Below, one piece after another: positions 8,699 to 15,967 of a DNA stretch of 64,000 bases; position 1 is the first letter of the stretch; the number at the start of each line of letters is the position of its first letter. The DNA is taken from positions 1 through 64,000 of the forward strand of contig NZ_CBTJ020000101.1 in assembly GCF_001051235.1 (NCBI RefSeq), read 5' to 3'. The stretch comes from Candidatus Competibacter denitrificans Run_A_D11 (GTDB lineage Bacteria; Pseudomonadota; Gammaproteobacteria; Competibacterales; Competibacteraceae). A program made the translations under genes and the position numbers. The notes under the pieces are model-generated. The model saw nothing but the letters and a program-made list of their open reading frames with translations, made no database searches and was not told the origin of the DNA.

Positions 8699-9574
8699 AT
8701 GTCTAGCGCTCTGATCCTGAAGCCCTACGATTTTGAAGGGCAATCCATCGAAGTGCCATTTACCAATAACGCTTTCTTTAATGCCACTGTGGCAGCGAAG
8801 GCGTTCAGCAAAGAACCTCACGCCTGGCTTCGTTCCAAGGAAGCACAAGACTACTTGGAAGCGTTCCGCAAAATTCACGGAACGGAACGTAAACAACTGG
8901 TTATTACCAAACGAGGCGGCGAACCTTCTGAGCAAGGAACTTGGCTTGATCCGAGACTTGGCATTCCGTTCGCTCGTTGGCTGAATCCTGAATTTGCTGT
9001 TTGGGCGGATATGCAAATAGAGGCGATCCTTAAGGGTACGACTGCCGACACCCTTATCCCGTCTGAGCAACAAACCCTGTCCGAAATTGTGCACCGCAAG
9101 GCCGAAAGCGTACCGGCTGAACTCATGGGCAAGGCGTTGGCGGAAATCTGGAGCCGCATCCATCACAAGTTCCGGGTGAGCAAGTACGAAAACCTGCCGC
9201 GTACCCAACTGTCCGATGTGATTCTCTATGTGACCGCCATGGAATTGCGCACTGGGAAGAAGGCCATCCCCAAGGAAGAGCCAACCAAAGCCTTGCCCGC
9301 GCCGGATAAATACCACTACCCCGCCTCGTTCTGGCAAGACCGACCTCACGAGCGCATCGGCTTTTTGACCTGGCAAGACCTGGTGAATGCCCCATCGCGT
9401 CCGCTGCCCGCGTTGCTGCATCGACTGAGCGAAGACGGCAATGACATTGAAGGCGCGCGGATTGAGTACATGGCCATGCGCCACATCATGGAACTGCAAC
9501 ACCTGATCCTGGATAACGTCGCCCGCGACGTGCTGACCTACCCCAATCGTGGCCTGAGCGTCACGATTCGATAA
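8699..9574 (+). CDS. KilA-N domain phage antirepressor, copy 1
   Basis: 291 residues from ATG 8699, with GAAAGG 10 nt upstream; the frame opens at TTG 8681, but that codon lies in the binding-site region. Residues about 10-105 are a KilA-N DNA-binding domain (LRSKEAQDYLEAFRKI, GTWLDPRLGIPFARWLNP). Residues about 120-220 form the C-terminal antirepressor domain with EIWSRIHHKFRVSKYENLPR and MELRTGKKAIPKE. The C-terminal half is closely paralogous to the AntA-type protein at 15968-16888, with DNA runs of about 30-40 identical bases, while the N-terminal domain is unrelated. Likely counteracts a repressor during induction; the leader suggests post-transcriptional control. Confidence 0.8.
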   Translation: MSSALILKPYDFEGQSIEVPFTNNAFFNATVAAKAFSKEPHAWLRSKEAQDYLEAFRKIHGTERKQLVITKRGGEPSEQGTWLDPRLGIPFARWLNPEFAVWADMQIEAILKGTTADTLIPSEQQTLSEIVHRKAESVPAELMGKALAEIWSRIHHKFRVSKYENLPRTQLSDVILYVTAMELRTGKKAIPKEEPTKALPAPDKYHYPASFWQDRPHERIGFLTWQDLVNAPSRPLPALLHRLSEDGNDIEGARIEYMAMRHIMELQHLILDNVARDVLTYPNRGLSVTIR

Positions 9575-9604
9575 CCCCATCCCCGCCACGGATGGCGCTA
9601 TACT
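9575..9604 (+). promoter_or_regulatory. repeated promoter-like element before coiled-coil gene 1
   Basis: A -10 TATACT at 9599-9604 follows a GC-rich element (CGCCACGGATGGCGC) and is followed by GTCCAAAA. The run differs at one base in 29 from the element on the other strand at about 15931-15960. No good -35 hexamer is present, so an activator or extended -10 recognition may be needed. Confidence 0.5.
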
Positions 9605-9623
9605 GTCCAAAAGGAGACCTCTG

Positions 9624-9854
9624 ATGACCGAACCCAACTTTGATTTGATGTTCAACATCCTCAAGCAGATTCAGGGCGAGCTAGCCACGATCAAATCTGA
9701 TGTGATGGAAATGAAAGTGCAGCAATCGCTCATGGGCCAACAATTCGGCGCACTTACGACCGCGTTCTACACCAGCCAAAGCCGCTTGGATAAGATCGAT
9801 GCTCGGCTAGATCGCATTGAGCGCCGCTTAGAGCTAACCGACGCGCCCTCCTGA
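9624..9854 (+). CDS. small coiled-coil phage protein, copy 1
   Basis: 76 residues; ATG 9624 with AAAAGGAG 8 nt upstream. Almost entirely heptad-like helix, ending in LDRIERRLELTDAPS. It is paralogous to the 77-residue protein at 15683-15916, most clearly in the last 20 residues. Each follows an antirepressor gene after a nearly identical promoter element, and each is followed by another copy of the GC-rich element. No catalytic motif. Could be a partner of the antirepressor or an oligomerising decoy; unknown. Confidence 0.7.
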   Translation: MTEPNFDLMFNILKQIQGELATIKSDVMEMKVQQSLMGQQFGALTTAFYTSQSRLDKIDARLDRIERRLELTDAPS

Positions 9855-9857
9855 TCC

Positions 9858-9912
9858 CCCCGCTAAGGACGGCGCGCTCCACACGGGCTGGCGGCTCCAG
9901 CAACCAGCCCGC
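9858..9912. terminator. hairpin region between convergent genes
   Basis: CGGGCTGG (9884-9891) pairs with CCAGCCCG (9904-9911), an 8-bp perfect stem between the plus-strand coiled-coil gene and the minus-strand tail tube gene. No T-run, so termination is plausible but not certain. The bases 9858-9873 also carry a diverged copy of the GC-rich element that precedes the coiled-coil gene. Confidence 0.4.
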
Positions 9913-9917
9913 ATGAC

Positions 9918-10895
9918 TCACACCGCCTGCCCGTCAATAATCAGGGCCGGTTCGCCGTTGAGGCCATCGCTAAAGCTGATTTCAAAGCTCAGCTCCCCAT
10001 ACTTCGGGCTATCATCCTTAAAGACGATATCGCCCGATGGGGCCAGCAGCACATTCGCCCCGTAGAGGTCACGATTGTTGCCTTTGATGTTATGCGCCTC
10101 AAAGCGCAGCGCCCCGCTGTTGCTGGTTAACCCGCCGGTTTTGAGCTGATCCCGACTCGCAGCCGTCTTGGTATACCCCAACGCCCACGGCATCGGGTAC
10201 TGACTGCTCACCCGCGCGTCCGGTAGCGTATAGACCCGTGCTCGTGCCGTATCAACGGTGTAATCGGTATCCAGCACCGGGGCCAAAATCCCGATACAGA
10301 CCCAACTCACGCCGCCATCGGTCACCACATCACCGACGGTGGTCGGCCAGGTGGGGGCTGAGGCACCCGACGTGCCGGCCGTAATCGCCTGATAGGCATA
10401 CAGCGGCGTGGCAGCGGGCTTGACGTGCGCACCCAAGGCGTAGGCATGACTTGACTGCCAGGCGGCAATCGCCGCCGATGCCGTGACCGTGACGCTGGTC
10501 ACGTTGCGCACGCCCGATGGATTCGCCACCGTCGCGCCCAACTGATAAAACCGATCCGGGAGGACCCAGACGTCTTCACCGGTCACAGCGCCGGCTAGCT
10601 GGGCCTGGACCGAGGACTGAGCGGCAAAAAACAGCGCCAGATTCTCCAGGCTAATTTGGCGTACCGTGATCTTGCCGGTGCGGGTAATGCTGGTGATGGT
10701 CTCATCATCCAGTTCCCGTATCCCGTTCTCGGCGGCATAGGATTGGATTTTGTCGCTCTTGATGGCGACGGTAAACCCCGGCGTGGCGCCTAAATAGCGC
10801 TCGCCCGTTTTCTGTCCGGCGGCATTAAAGAGGTCGAAAAACAGCTTACCGCCTGCCAGTTGGCGTTGTTTGGTCGTCGATGCAATGGTCGGCAT
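9918..10895 (-). CDS. major tail tube protein with inserted surface module
   Basis: 325 residues; ATG 10895. N- and C-terminal parts (GATPGFTVAIKSDKIQSYAAENG near residue 40, and the beta-rich end near KYGELSFEISFSDG) fit phage tail tube proteins. Residues about 143-205 are an insertion with AYALGAHVKP...TSGASAPTWPTT...VTDGGVSWVC, the same module found twice in the protein at 1-2618. Such insertions in tube proteins usually decorate the tail surface. Lies after capsid genes and ahead of the tape measure, as expected, apart from the cargo block between them. Confidence 0.75.
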   Translation of the reverse strand: MPTIASTTKQRQLAGGKLFFDLFNAAGQKTGERYLGATPGFTVAIKSDKIQSYAAENGIRELDDETITSITRTGKITVRQISLENLALFFAAQSSVQAQLAGAVTGEDVWVLPDRFYQLGATVANPSGVRNVTSVTVTASAAIAAWQSSHAYALGAHVKPAATPLYAYQAITAGTSGASAPTWPTTVGDVVTDGGVSWVCIGILAPVLDTDYTVDTARARVYTLPDARVSSQYPMPWALGYTKTAASRDQLKTGGLTSNSGALRFEAHNIKGNNRDLYGANVLLAPSGDIVFKDDSPKYGELSFEISFSDGLNGEPALIIDGQAV

Positions 10896-10898
10896 GGC

Positions 10899-11117
10899 TT
10901 ACTCCTTGCGGGCAACGTGCCCGGCGGCGATCAAGCCGCGAGCCAGTTCAGCGGGCAGAAAGACCGACTCCCCCGGACCGTAGGTTTGCCCCTCGTGGGT
11001 TAGCCGCCCATGCAGGAGGGTGCATTCCACCGCTTGAGGGACTGCGGGCGTTTCGGCGCTCACAACCACTGGCGGCGCGTCAAGAGACTCTGTTGCGTTG
11101 GCTTTGGTCGTTGGCAT
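10899..11117 (-). CDS. small conserved phage protein (DUF7210-like)
   Basis: 72 residues; ATG 11117. The C-terminal half (GQTYGPGESVFLPAELARGLIAAG) is typical of small proteins found next to capsid genes in siphophages. N-terminal half is Ala/Pro/Val-rich and probably disordered. Sits 3 nt before the tail tube gene and 4 nt after the capsid gene, so it is co-translated with virion genes. Role unknown. Confidence 0.6.
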   Translation of the reverse strand: MPTTKANATESLDAPPVVVSAETPAVPQAVECTLLHGRLTHEGQTYGPGESVFLPAELARGLIAAGHVARKE

Positions 11118-11121
11118 GTGG

Positions 11122-12048
11122 TTAGCTCAGGTGGATTTCGAGGATGCAATCGGGCCGCGTACAAATCATCGCCGGATGGGTCTGCATAGTCAGGCGATAG
11201 CCTTTGTCATCCTCCAGTAACCAGGCATTCGGGTAGTACGGTTCGCCAATTTCGCCCTGACCAATCGATTGCAGCGTGTCATCCGGCGAAAAGACTTGCC
11301 GGAAGAGGCCGCTCACTCCCATGGGGATGGCAAACGCGGTATTCGTCGGCAACTGGGTAGCCCCTTTGCCTCTGTACCGCTCCCAGACGACCCCACCAAA
11401 ATCAGAGATCACGCGAGGATCAGCGCGCAATTCCCCCGACTGTGGCGACTGAATGAGCGTATCCCGGCGCTCTTTGTTGCCAAGCCACGCCGACCAGAAC
11501 CCGTTATCCGTAAAGAGATGGATACCGCTATAGGTCAGCCCGCCCAACGCGGCTTCCATCAGCACCACTACCTTGTCAAAAATCTCTTTTTGCACCTTGG
11601 TGGCATCGGTGCTGAGCGCGATCACGACCGCCGCAGGGCGCGATCCCATCACATTGCTGGCCGCCAAGACAGCTTGCAGCCGCAGATATTCATGTTGGAC
11701 ATCCGCCTGCTTGCGCAACCACGCGGTGATCTTGTCGATCCGCTGTTGCAAAACCTCCGGCCGCCCTAAGCTGGAATCCGCATACAACGCCTTTTCCCAA
11801 CCATAGGTAGTGGTGGTGAGGGTTTTGACGACATCCTCTACCGCCGCAATGGGCATCCGGGGGCCGCCCCGCGCGATAGCCGCGGTGGGCTTTGGGGTAT
11901 CGTCGGCCGGGTCGTTAATGTAGGCGGTCAGGCCAGGGATGCCTTCCGTGTCGAAAAAGGGTGCCAACTGGCCTGGGGTCAGGGGCGCACGGGCCACACT
12001 GGCCAAAATCGCGGCGGGATTGAGATATTGCGCAAAAATCGGGTCCAT
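11122..12048 (-). CDS. major capsid protein (lambda gpE family)
   Basis: 308 residues; ATG 12048 shares its first base with the preceding stop (TAATG). Recognised by order and motifs of the Phage_cap_E family: GWEKALYADSSLG near residue 84, HLFTDNGFWSAWLGN near 198, PMGVSGLFRQVFSPDD near 255, and a C-terminal strand LTMQTHPAMICTRPDCILEI. Follows a decoration protein and a scaffold, the standard capsid block order. Confidence 0.85.
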   Translation of the reverse strand: MDPIFAQYLNPAAILASVARAPLTPGQLAPFFDTEGIPGLTAYINDPADDTPKPTAAIARGGPRMPIAAVEDVVKTLTTTTYGWEKALYADSSLGRPEVLQQRIDKITAWLRKQADVQHEYLRLQAVLAASNVMGSRPAAVVIALSTDATKVQKEIFDKVVVLMEAALGGLTYSGIHLFTDNGFWSAWLGNKERRDTLIQSPQSGELRADPRVISDFGGVVWERYRGKGATQLPTNTAFAIPMGVSGLFRQVFSPDDTLQSIGQGEIGEPYYPNAWLLEDDKGYRLTMQTHPAMICTRPDCILEIHLS

Positions 12049-12440
12049 TACGCCACCTCCGTCCGGGTACGCAGCACGATCTGTTTCGCTGCAAGATCGA
12101 CCTCAGCCGCCGCTTTGGCGGTATCATCCGCGCCGGATTTCCATTGGAGCTTGCTCCGATCCAGCGCCGCGATGCGGGTGATCGCAGAGACTGCCTGATC
12201 GGCGCTGGTGGCATCCACGTCATACAGCGTGATGCCCGCTGCCACTTCTGCGCCATTGCTGGCGGCATTGTCATAGGGGACGTATTTCCCGCTCGCGGTC
12301 ACTTTGCCGATGACAGTACAGGCGACGACCTTGCCAGCGCCTGAGGCGATGGTGATGTTGTCGCGGCTAATCTGCCCTGGAGCCTCATCAATGACAGCAT
12401 CCAAGGGGCGATTGGGGATTTCAATAGTAAGGCTTGGCAT
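12048..12440 (-). CDS. head decoration protein (lambda gpD/HDPD-like)
   Basis: 130 residues; ATG 12440. Small beta-rich protein with SGKYVPYDNAASNGAEVAAGITLYDVDA, matching the decoration-protein fold that trims expanded capsids. Immediately precedes the gpE-type capsid gene, to which it is translationally coupled by a one-base overlap. Confidence 0.7.
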   Translation of the reverse strand: MPSLTIEIPNRPLDAVIDEAPGQISRDNITIASGAGKVVACTVIGKVTASGKYVPYDNAASNGAEVAAGITLYDVDATSADQAVSAITRIAALDRSKLQWKSGADDTAKAAAEVDLAAKQIVLRTRTEVA

Positions 12441-12452
12441 GGATAGCCCTCA

Positions 12453-13106
12453 TCAAGCGCTTTTGGCGGCAGGGTTGCCGCTGGAGACTTGCGCTCGTAG
12501 TTGTTGACGTAGGGTGTTCGGGTCGGGGGACCCGCTGCTCTGGCCGGTTGGGTTCCACCCAGACCCGCCCGCCGGTGCCTGCTTGAGCAGGTGCGGCCGG
12601 TCTTTCACCAAGAGCTTCACGCCCTCGTCCAGGGCCATCGGCGTCTCGCCATGGCGATACATCAGCGCGTCATCGTCCCAGACCAGGCGGGACTTGACGT
12701 AATCCTCGACTAACTCCTGATCGACAAAGGCATGATGGGCAAGCGCCTTTTGCATCTCCTTTTCCGCCAGCACTTGTCGATAGCGCTGTTGCCCGTCATC
12801 ACGCTGTTTTGTGGTGTCGGCTAGGTCTTTTTCGAGGCGCTTCACGCGCGCTTCGAACTGCTTGACGGCCTCGGCTTGGCCCTTGGCATCGGGCAGTGTC
12901 GCCAGATCGGCCTCATCGTCCAGCCCCAGCTTCTCAAAGAGCGTGGCCTTAGCGGCCTTCAGCGCTTCGTTTTCGGCTTTCAGCGCTTTGCGCCCGTCAA
13001 TACTTTCTTTCCGGGCTGCATCGCGCTGCCCGATGAGGGTATTGACGTAGGTTTCGAGCGCATCGTACTGATCGCCAAGCCGGTCTTTAAGTACCGCAAG
13101 ATCCAT
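12453..13106 (-). CDS. phage scaffolding / minor structural protein
   Basis: 217 residues; ATG 13106. Residues about 35-130 are a long charged coiled coil (KALKAENEALKAAKATLFEKL and following), then a compact C-terminal part and a Gly/Ser/Pro-rich tail. Length, composition and place directly before decoration and capsid genes fit a scaffold of the GP20 type. First gene of the minus-strand capsid block, divergent from the portal gene. Confidence 0.7.
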   Translation of the reverse strand: MDLAVLKDRLGDQYDALETYVNTLIGQRDAARKESIDGRKALKAENEALKAAKATLFEKLGLDDEADLATLPDAKGQAEAVKQFEARVKRLEKDLADTTKQRDDGQQRYRQVLAEKEMQKALAHHAFVDQELVEDYVKSRLVWDDDALMYRHGETPMALDEGVKLLVKDRPHLLKQAPAGGSGWNPTGQSSGSPDPNTLRQQLRAQVSSGNPAAKSA

Positions 13107-13170
13107 GGGCCACCTGTTTTTGCAATTTTCTATAGATTATCGCATTATCATAGTTAAAATCTATTGACAA
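13107..13170. promoter_or_regulatory. AT-rich divergent control region between scaffold and portal
   Basis: 64 bp, strikingly AT-rich against GC-rich flanks, separating the divergent capsid and portal blocks. An inverted repeat ATAGATT (13132-13138) / AATCTAT (13158-13164) could be an operator. TTGACA lies at 13164-13169 on the plus strand but its best -10 would fall inside the portal gene. No strong promoter pair could be assigned for either direction; late genes may need a phage activator. Confidence 0.4.
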
Positions 13171-14493
13171 GTGATTCGTGTGGCAAATACCGGACCTGAC
13201 TTTAAATTTATCGCCGATGCCCTCAACAGCACGGGTGGCTTTGCGGATGGCACCTATCTGGTGGCCTACCCCCGCGAGCTAGCGGACAAGATCAAGAGCC
13301 GGCGCGAACTGGCGTGGTATGACAATGCGCTCAAGCCCGCCTGTCAGCGATTTGTGGGTTATTTGCTGAAAAGACCGGCCTTTCGTGATACACAAAACGA
13401 GGCGCTGGCCGGGTTTATCGCCTCGTGTAACTGGCAAGACGATAGCCTGGATGTCTTTCTGTCAGGCTTTATGGTGGACGCCAAAGCACGCGGTTCGATG
13501 CTGCTTCTGGTGGACATGCCCACACAGCAGCAAATCCTAGACGGCCTTCGCACGCTGCCCTATCTCGTGCCGATTTATCCTGAGGCGATCAAAACCTACC
13601 GGCTGAACCCCCGTGGGCAGTTGGCAGCGGTGGTCTTTACCGATCAGGTCCAAGACAAAGACGGCCGTTGGGTCGCTGTGGAGCGGACCTATACCGAGAC
13701 GGGTTGGCAATTTACAGGCGGGGAAACCGGGTCGGGCACGCACCCGCTGGGGGTCTGTCCGGTGCTGGCGTTTACCGAGTCGGGGCTGTTCCCCTCACTG
13801 GGCGAATTCGCCGCCATCGCCGTATTGAGCAAGCGACTGTATAACCTGCGCTCGGAGTTGGATGAAATCCTCCGTGCGCAAACCTTTAGCCTCTTGATGT
13901 TGCGAGTCCCCGAAGCGCGGTTCCCCTTGGCGGACTTGAAAGAGGTCGCGCAAGGGATTGGCACCGGCAATATCCTGCAAGCGTATCAAGACGGGGCAGA
14001 ATTCATCGCCCCGCCCAGTGGCCCTGCCAACACGTACCTGGATGTCATTGCCCAGGTGGAAGGGCTGATTCGCAAAGCGGCGCTGATTGTGGATATCCCA
14101 AACAGCAACAGCCAAGAATCTGGCGTGGCGCTGCAACTGCGCTTTCAGGCGCTCAATAGCTCGTTGGTGCATTTCGCCCGCCGCATGGAAGATTTCGAGC
14201 GGAAGATTTGGTGGCTGGTGAAAGCCTGGCTGAATTTGCACGAGGCAGAGATTGCCATTGCCTGGGGCAAGGATTTCAGCATCGCGGATTTGGCGACCGA
14301 GATGGAGATTGCGCAGAACATGGCGGCACTCAATGCGCCACCGGCCTATACCCGCGCAAAACTCAAGCAGTTGGTGCAACTGGATTTAGGCGCCCTGCCA
14401 GGCGATGAGATCAGCGATATCCTCAACGCCATTGATGAGATGGGGCTTGCCCCGCCCGATGATCCCTCACTGCCCGCAGATCTCCCCGCGTGA
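13171..14493 (+). CDS. phage portal protein (DUF4055-like)
   Basis: 440 residues, GTG at 13171; no clear ribosome binding site and another GTG at 13179 is possible. Forms the dodecameric DNA gate of the head. The N-terminal region (DNALKPACQRFVGYLLKRP, DVFLSGFMVDAKARGSMLLLVDMP) fits the DUF4055 portal family; QESGVALQLRFQALNSSLVHFARRME in the C-terminal third is typical of portal clip and stem helices. Unusually, the gene is on the strand opposite to terminase, capsid and tail genes. It overlaps the next gene by 4 nt. Confidence 0.78.
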   Translation: MIRVANTGPDFKFIADALNSTGGFADGTYLVAYPRELADKIKSRRELAWYDNALKPACQRFVGYLLKRPAFRDTQNEALAGFIASCNWQDDSLDVFLSGFMVDAKARGSMLLLVDMPTQQQILDGLRTLPYLVPIYPEAIKTYRLNPRGQLAAVVFTDQVQDKDGRWVAVERTYTETGWQFTGGETGSGTHPLGVCPVLAFTESGLFPSLGEFAAIAVLSKRLYNLRSELDEILRAQTFSLLMLRVPEARFPLADLKEVAQGIGTGNILQAYQDGAEFIAPPSGPANTYLDVIAQVEGLIRKAALIVDIPNSNSQESGVALQLRFQALNSSLVHFARRMEDFERKIWWLVKAWLNLHEAEIAIAWGKDFSIADLATEMEIAQNMAALNAPPAYTRAKLKQLVQLDLGALPGDEISDILNAIDEMGLAPPDDPSLPADLPA

Positions 14494-14927
14494 TCGAAAT
14501 CACCCCGGAAGGGATTGAAGCCGTTCGCCGCACCTTTGAGCGACTGGCCCCCGCCGCCAGAACGCAAGCGCTCGAAGGGCTAGCGAAATCCGCCTTCGAC
14601 ACGGCTCAGCACGGCGTCGCCCAACACACCCAAACCGGCGCGTTGGAAGACTCACTGTCCTTGAAGCCGGACGGGGATGAGGCCTGGATTATCGGGCATG
14701 ATCTGCGCCGTGCGCCCCATGCCCTCTTCGTCCACTGGGGCACGCGCCCGCATGTGATCACGCACAAAGACAAACAGGCACTGCGTTGGGTGCATGGCAA
14801 CGGGTATGTGTTTGCCAAGTTCGTCCGCCACCCCGGTTATAGGGGCCACAGTTACTTGGTAGAAGCGGCCGACGCAGCGGTTCGGGATTTCCCACGCATC
14901 GTAGATCAGATTGAGATTGGAGACTAA
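14490..14927 (+). CDS. neck / head-tail joining protein (HK97 gp10-like)
   Basis: 145 residues; GTG 14490 overlaps the portal stop (GTGA). TQTGALEDSLSLKPDGDEAWIIG, FVHWGTRPHVI and GHSYLVEAADAAV follow the pattern of gp10-type neck proteins (T-G-x-L-x-x-S, GTR, C-terminal helix). Probably seals the head-tail interface. Confidence 0.6.
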   Translation: MIEITPEGIEAVRRTFERLAPAARTQALEGLAKSAFDTAQHGVAQHTQTGALEDSLSLKPDGDEAWIIGHDLRRAPHALFVHWGTRPHVITHKDKQALRWVHGNGYVFAKFVRHPGYRGHSYLVEAADAAVRDFPRIVDQIEIGD

Positions 14928-14932
14928 GCGCC

Positions 14933-15256
14933 ATGGCAACCATTGTGTATTTGGACGGCTATCTTGCGCCGCTGATTGACAAGAAGCCGACGTGGGAAGA
15001 TCGCGCCCGGCTGGATGTCGCAGCGATTGGCACGTTTCCAGAGTTTTGGACCGACAAGCTGATTTTGCTGCGGGTTTATATCTTGTGTTGTCTTGAGTCG
15101 CTGGCCACCGATGAGGATGTCTTTTCGGTCAAACTCAAAGAGTACCGGGCCGAATACAAAGAGGCACTGGCAGCGGCACGGCTGGCGACGCAATCCCCAG
15201 AGCCGACGTTTGCGGCACAAAAACCGTTTTTGTCCATCCCGATTCTGCGAGCCTAA
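14933..15256 (+). CDS. putative head-tail connector-region protein
   Basis: 107 residues; ATG 14933. Mostly helical, with two cysteines in YILCCLESLATDEDVF. No family recognised with certainty. Its place between the neck and tail-terminator-like genes, in a tight run of genes, suggests a connector or adaptor protein. Confidence 0.5.
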   Translation: MATIVYLDGYLAPLIDKKPTWEDRARLDVAAIGTFPEFWTDKLILLRVYILCCLESLATDEDVFSVKLKEYRAEYKEALAAARLATQSPEPTFAAQKPFLSIPILRA

Positions 15257-15258
15257 CC

Positions 15259-15654
15259 TTGAGCGCGCTGTGGGAGACCCTGCTTGAGGTGCGAGGCCAA
15301 CTGGCGGCAGTGCCTGGCGTTCAAAGCTGCAAGATTGGCCTTGAGACGCCGATTGTCGCGGAAGATTACCCCATCATCCGGCTGGTTCCGTCGCTCATTC
15401 GCACCGATGAGCCACGCGGCGGCATTGATGTCATTGATCCCCTATTGGTCTATTACGGCTGGAACCTGTTAGAGGTCGATAGCGGGCTGGAGGTGATCTA
15501 TCAGACGCTGTTTGAGATGCGCGAGCAGATTCGCACGATCCTGACCACGCCGGACGAATGGCCGCTGGTATGGCAGTATAAAGATACCGTGATGGATGAG
15601 GATCGGCTGCCCCGCTACAAGATGTTTGTGGACCGTTATAGCGTGATCGAGTAA
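15259..15654 (+). CDS. tail terminator-like protein
   Basis: 131 residues; TTG start at 15259, two bases after the previous stop. The pattern (N-terminal helix, PVIRLVPS-like strand, DPLLVYYGWNLLEVDSGLEVIYQTLFEMREQI, PLVWQYKDTVMDED) resembles tail terminator or minor tail proteins of siphophages that cap the tube. Last gene of the divergent portal block. Confidence 0.5.
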   Translation: MSALWETLLEVRGQLAAVPGVQSCKIGLETPIVAEDYPIIRLVPSLIRTDEPRGGIDVIDPLLVYYGWNLLEVDSGLEVIYQTLFEMREQIRTILTTPDEWPLVWQYKDTVMDEDRLPRYKMFVDRYSVIE

Positions 15655-15682
15655 GCCAGGCGCCGTCCGTGGCGTGGGGGGA

Positions 15683-15916
15683 TCAGGAGGGCGCGTCGGC
15701 CAAGTCCAAACGCCCTTCAATTCGATCCAGGCGCTGATCCACCTTATCAATCCGCAAGTGGATGATGGCCATATCCGAATGGACGTTCGCCATCTGGCTT
15801 TCCAGCGACGTGAGGCGGTGCTTGATGAGCGCCACATCATCCGACATCAGATCCACGCGATTGCGGATATGGCGCAAGTGTTCCAAGGTGACGCTGGCCA
15901 GTTCTTCGGGGGTCAT
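15683..15916 (-). CDS. small coiled-coil phage protein, copy 2
   Basis: 77 residues; ATG 15916, with CGGAG 8-12 nt upstream. Heptad helix ending RLDRIEGRLDLADAPS. Paralogue of the 76-residue protein at 9624-9854. The gene is bracketed by direct copies of a GC-rich element (GCGCCGTCCGTGGCG on the plus strand near 15660 and near 15944), so it looks like a small cassette. Convergent with the tail-terminator-like gene. Confidence 0.7.
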   Translation of the reverse strand: MTPEELASVTLEHLRHIRNRVDLMSDDVALIKHRLTSLESQMANVHSDMAIIHLRIDKVDQRLDRIEGRLDLADAPS

Positions 15917-15930
15917 CAGGCTTCTCCGGT

Positions 15931-15962
15931 TTTGGACAGTATAGCGCCGTCCGTGGCGGGGG
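15931..15962 (-). promoter_or_regulatory. repeated promoter-like element before coiled-coil gene 2
   Basis: On the minus strand TATACT (15943-15938) is preceded by CGCCACGGACGGCGC and followed by GTCCAAAA. Twenty-eight of 29 bases match the element at 9585-9612 on the plus strand. No convincing -35 box. Confidence 0.5.
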
Positions 15963-15967
15963 CGGGG

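Noticed and set aside
7655..9664. 669-codon minus-strand frame opposite the HEPN and KilA-N genes
   Set aside because: It is antisense to well-supported genes and to a promoter/leader; its resemblance to the frame at 15674-17701 follows from the duplicated sense genes. No recognisable product.
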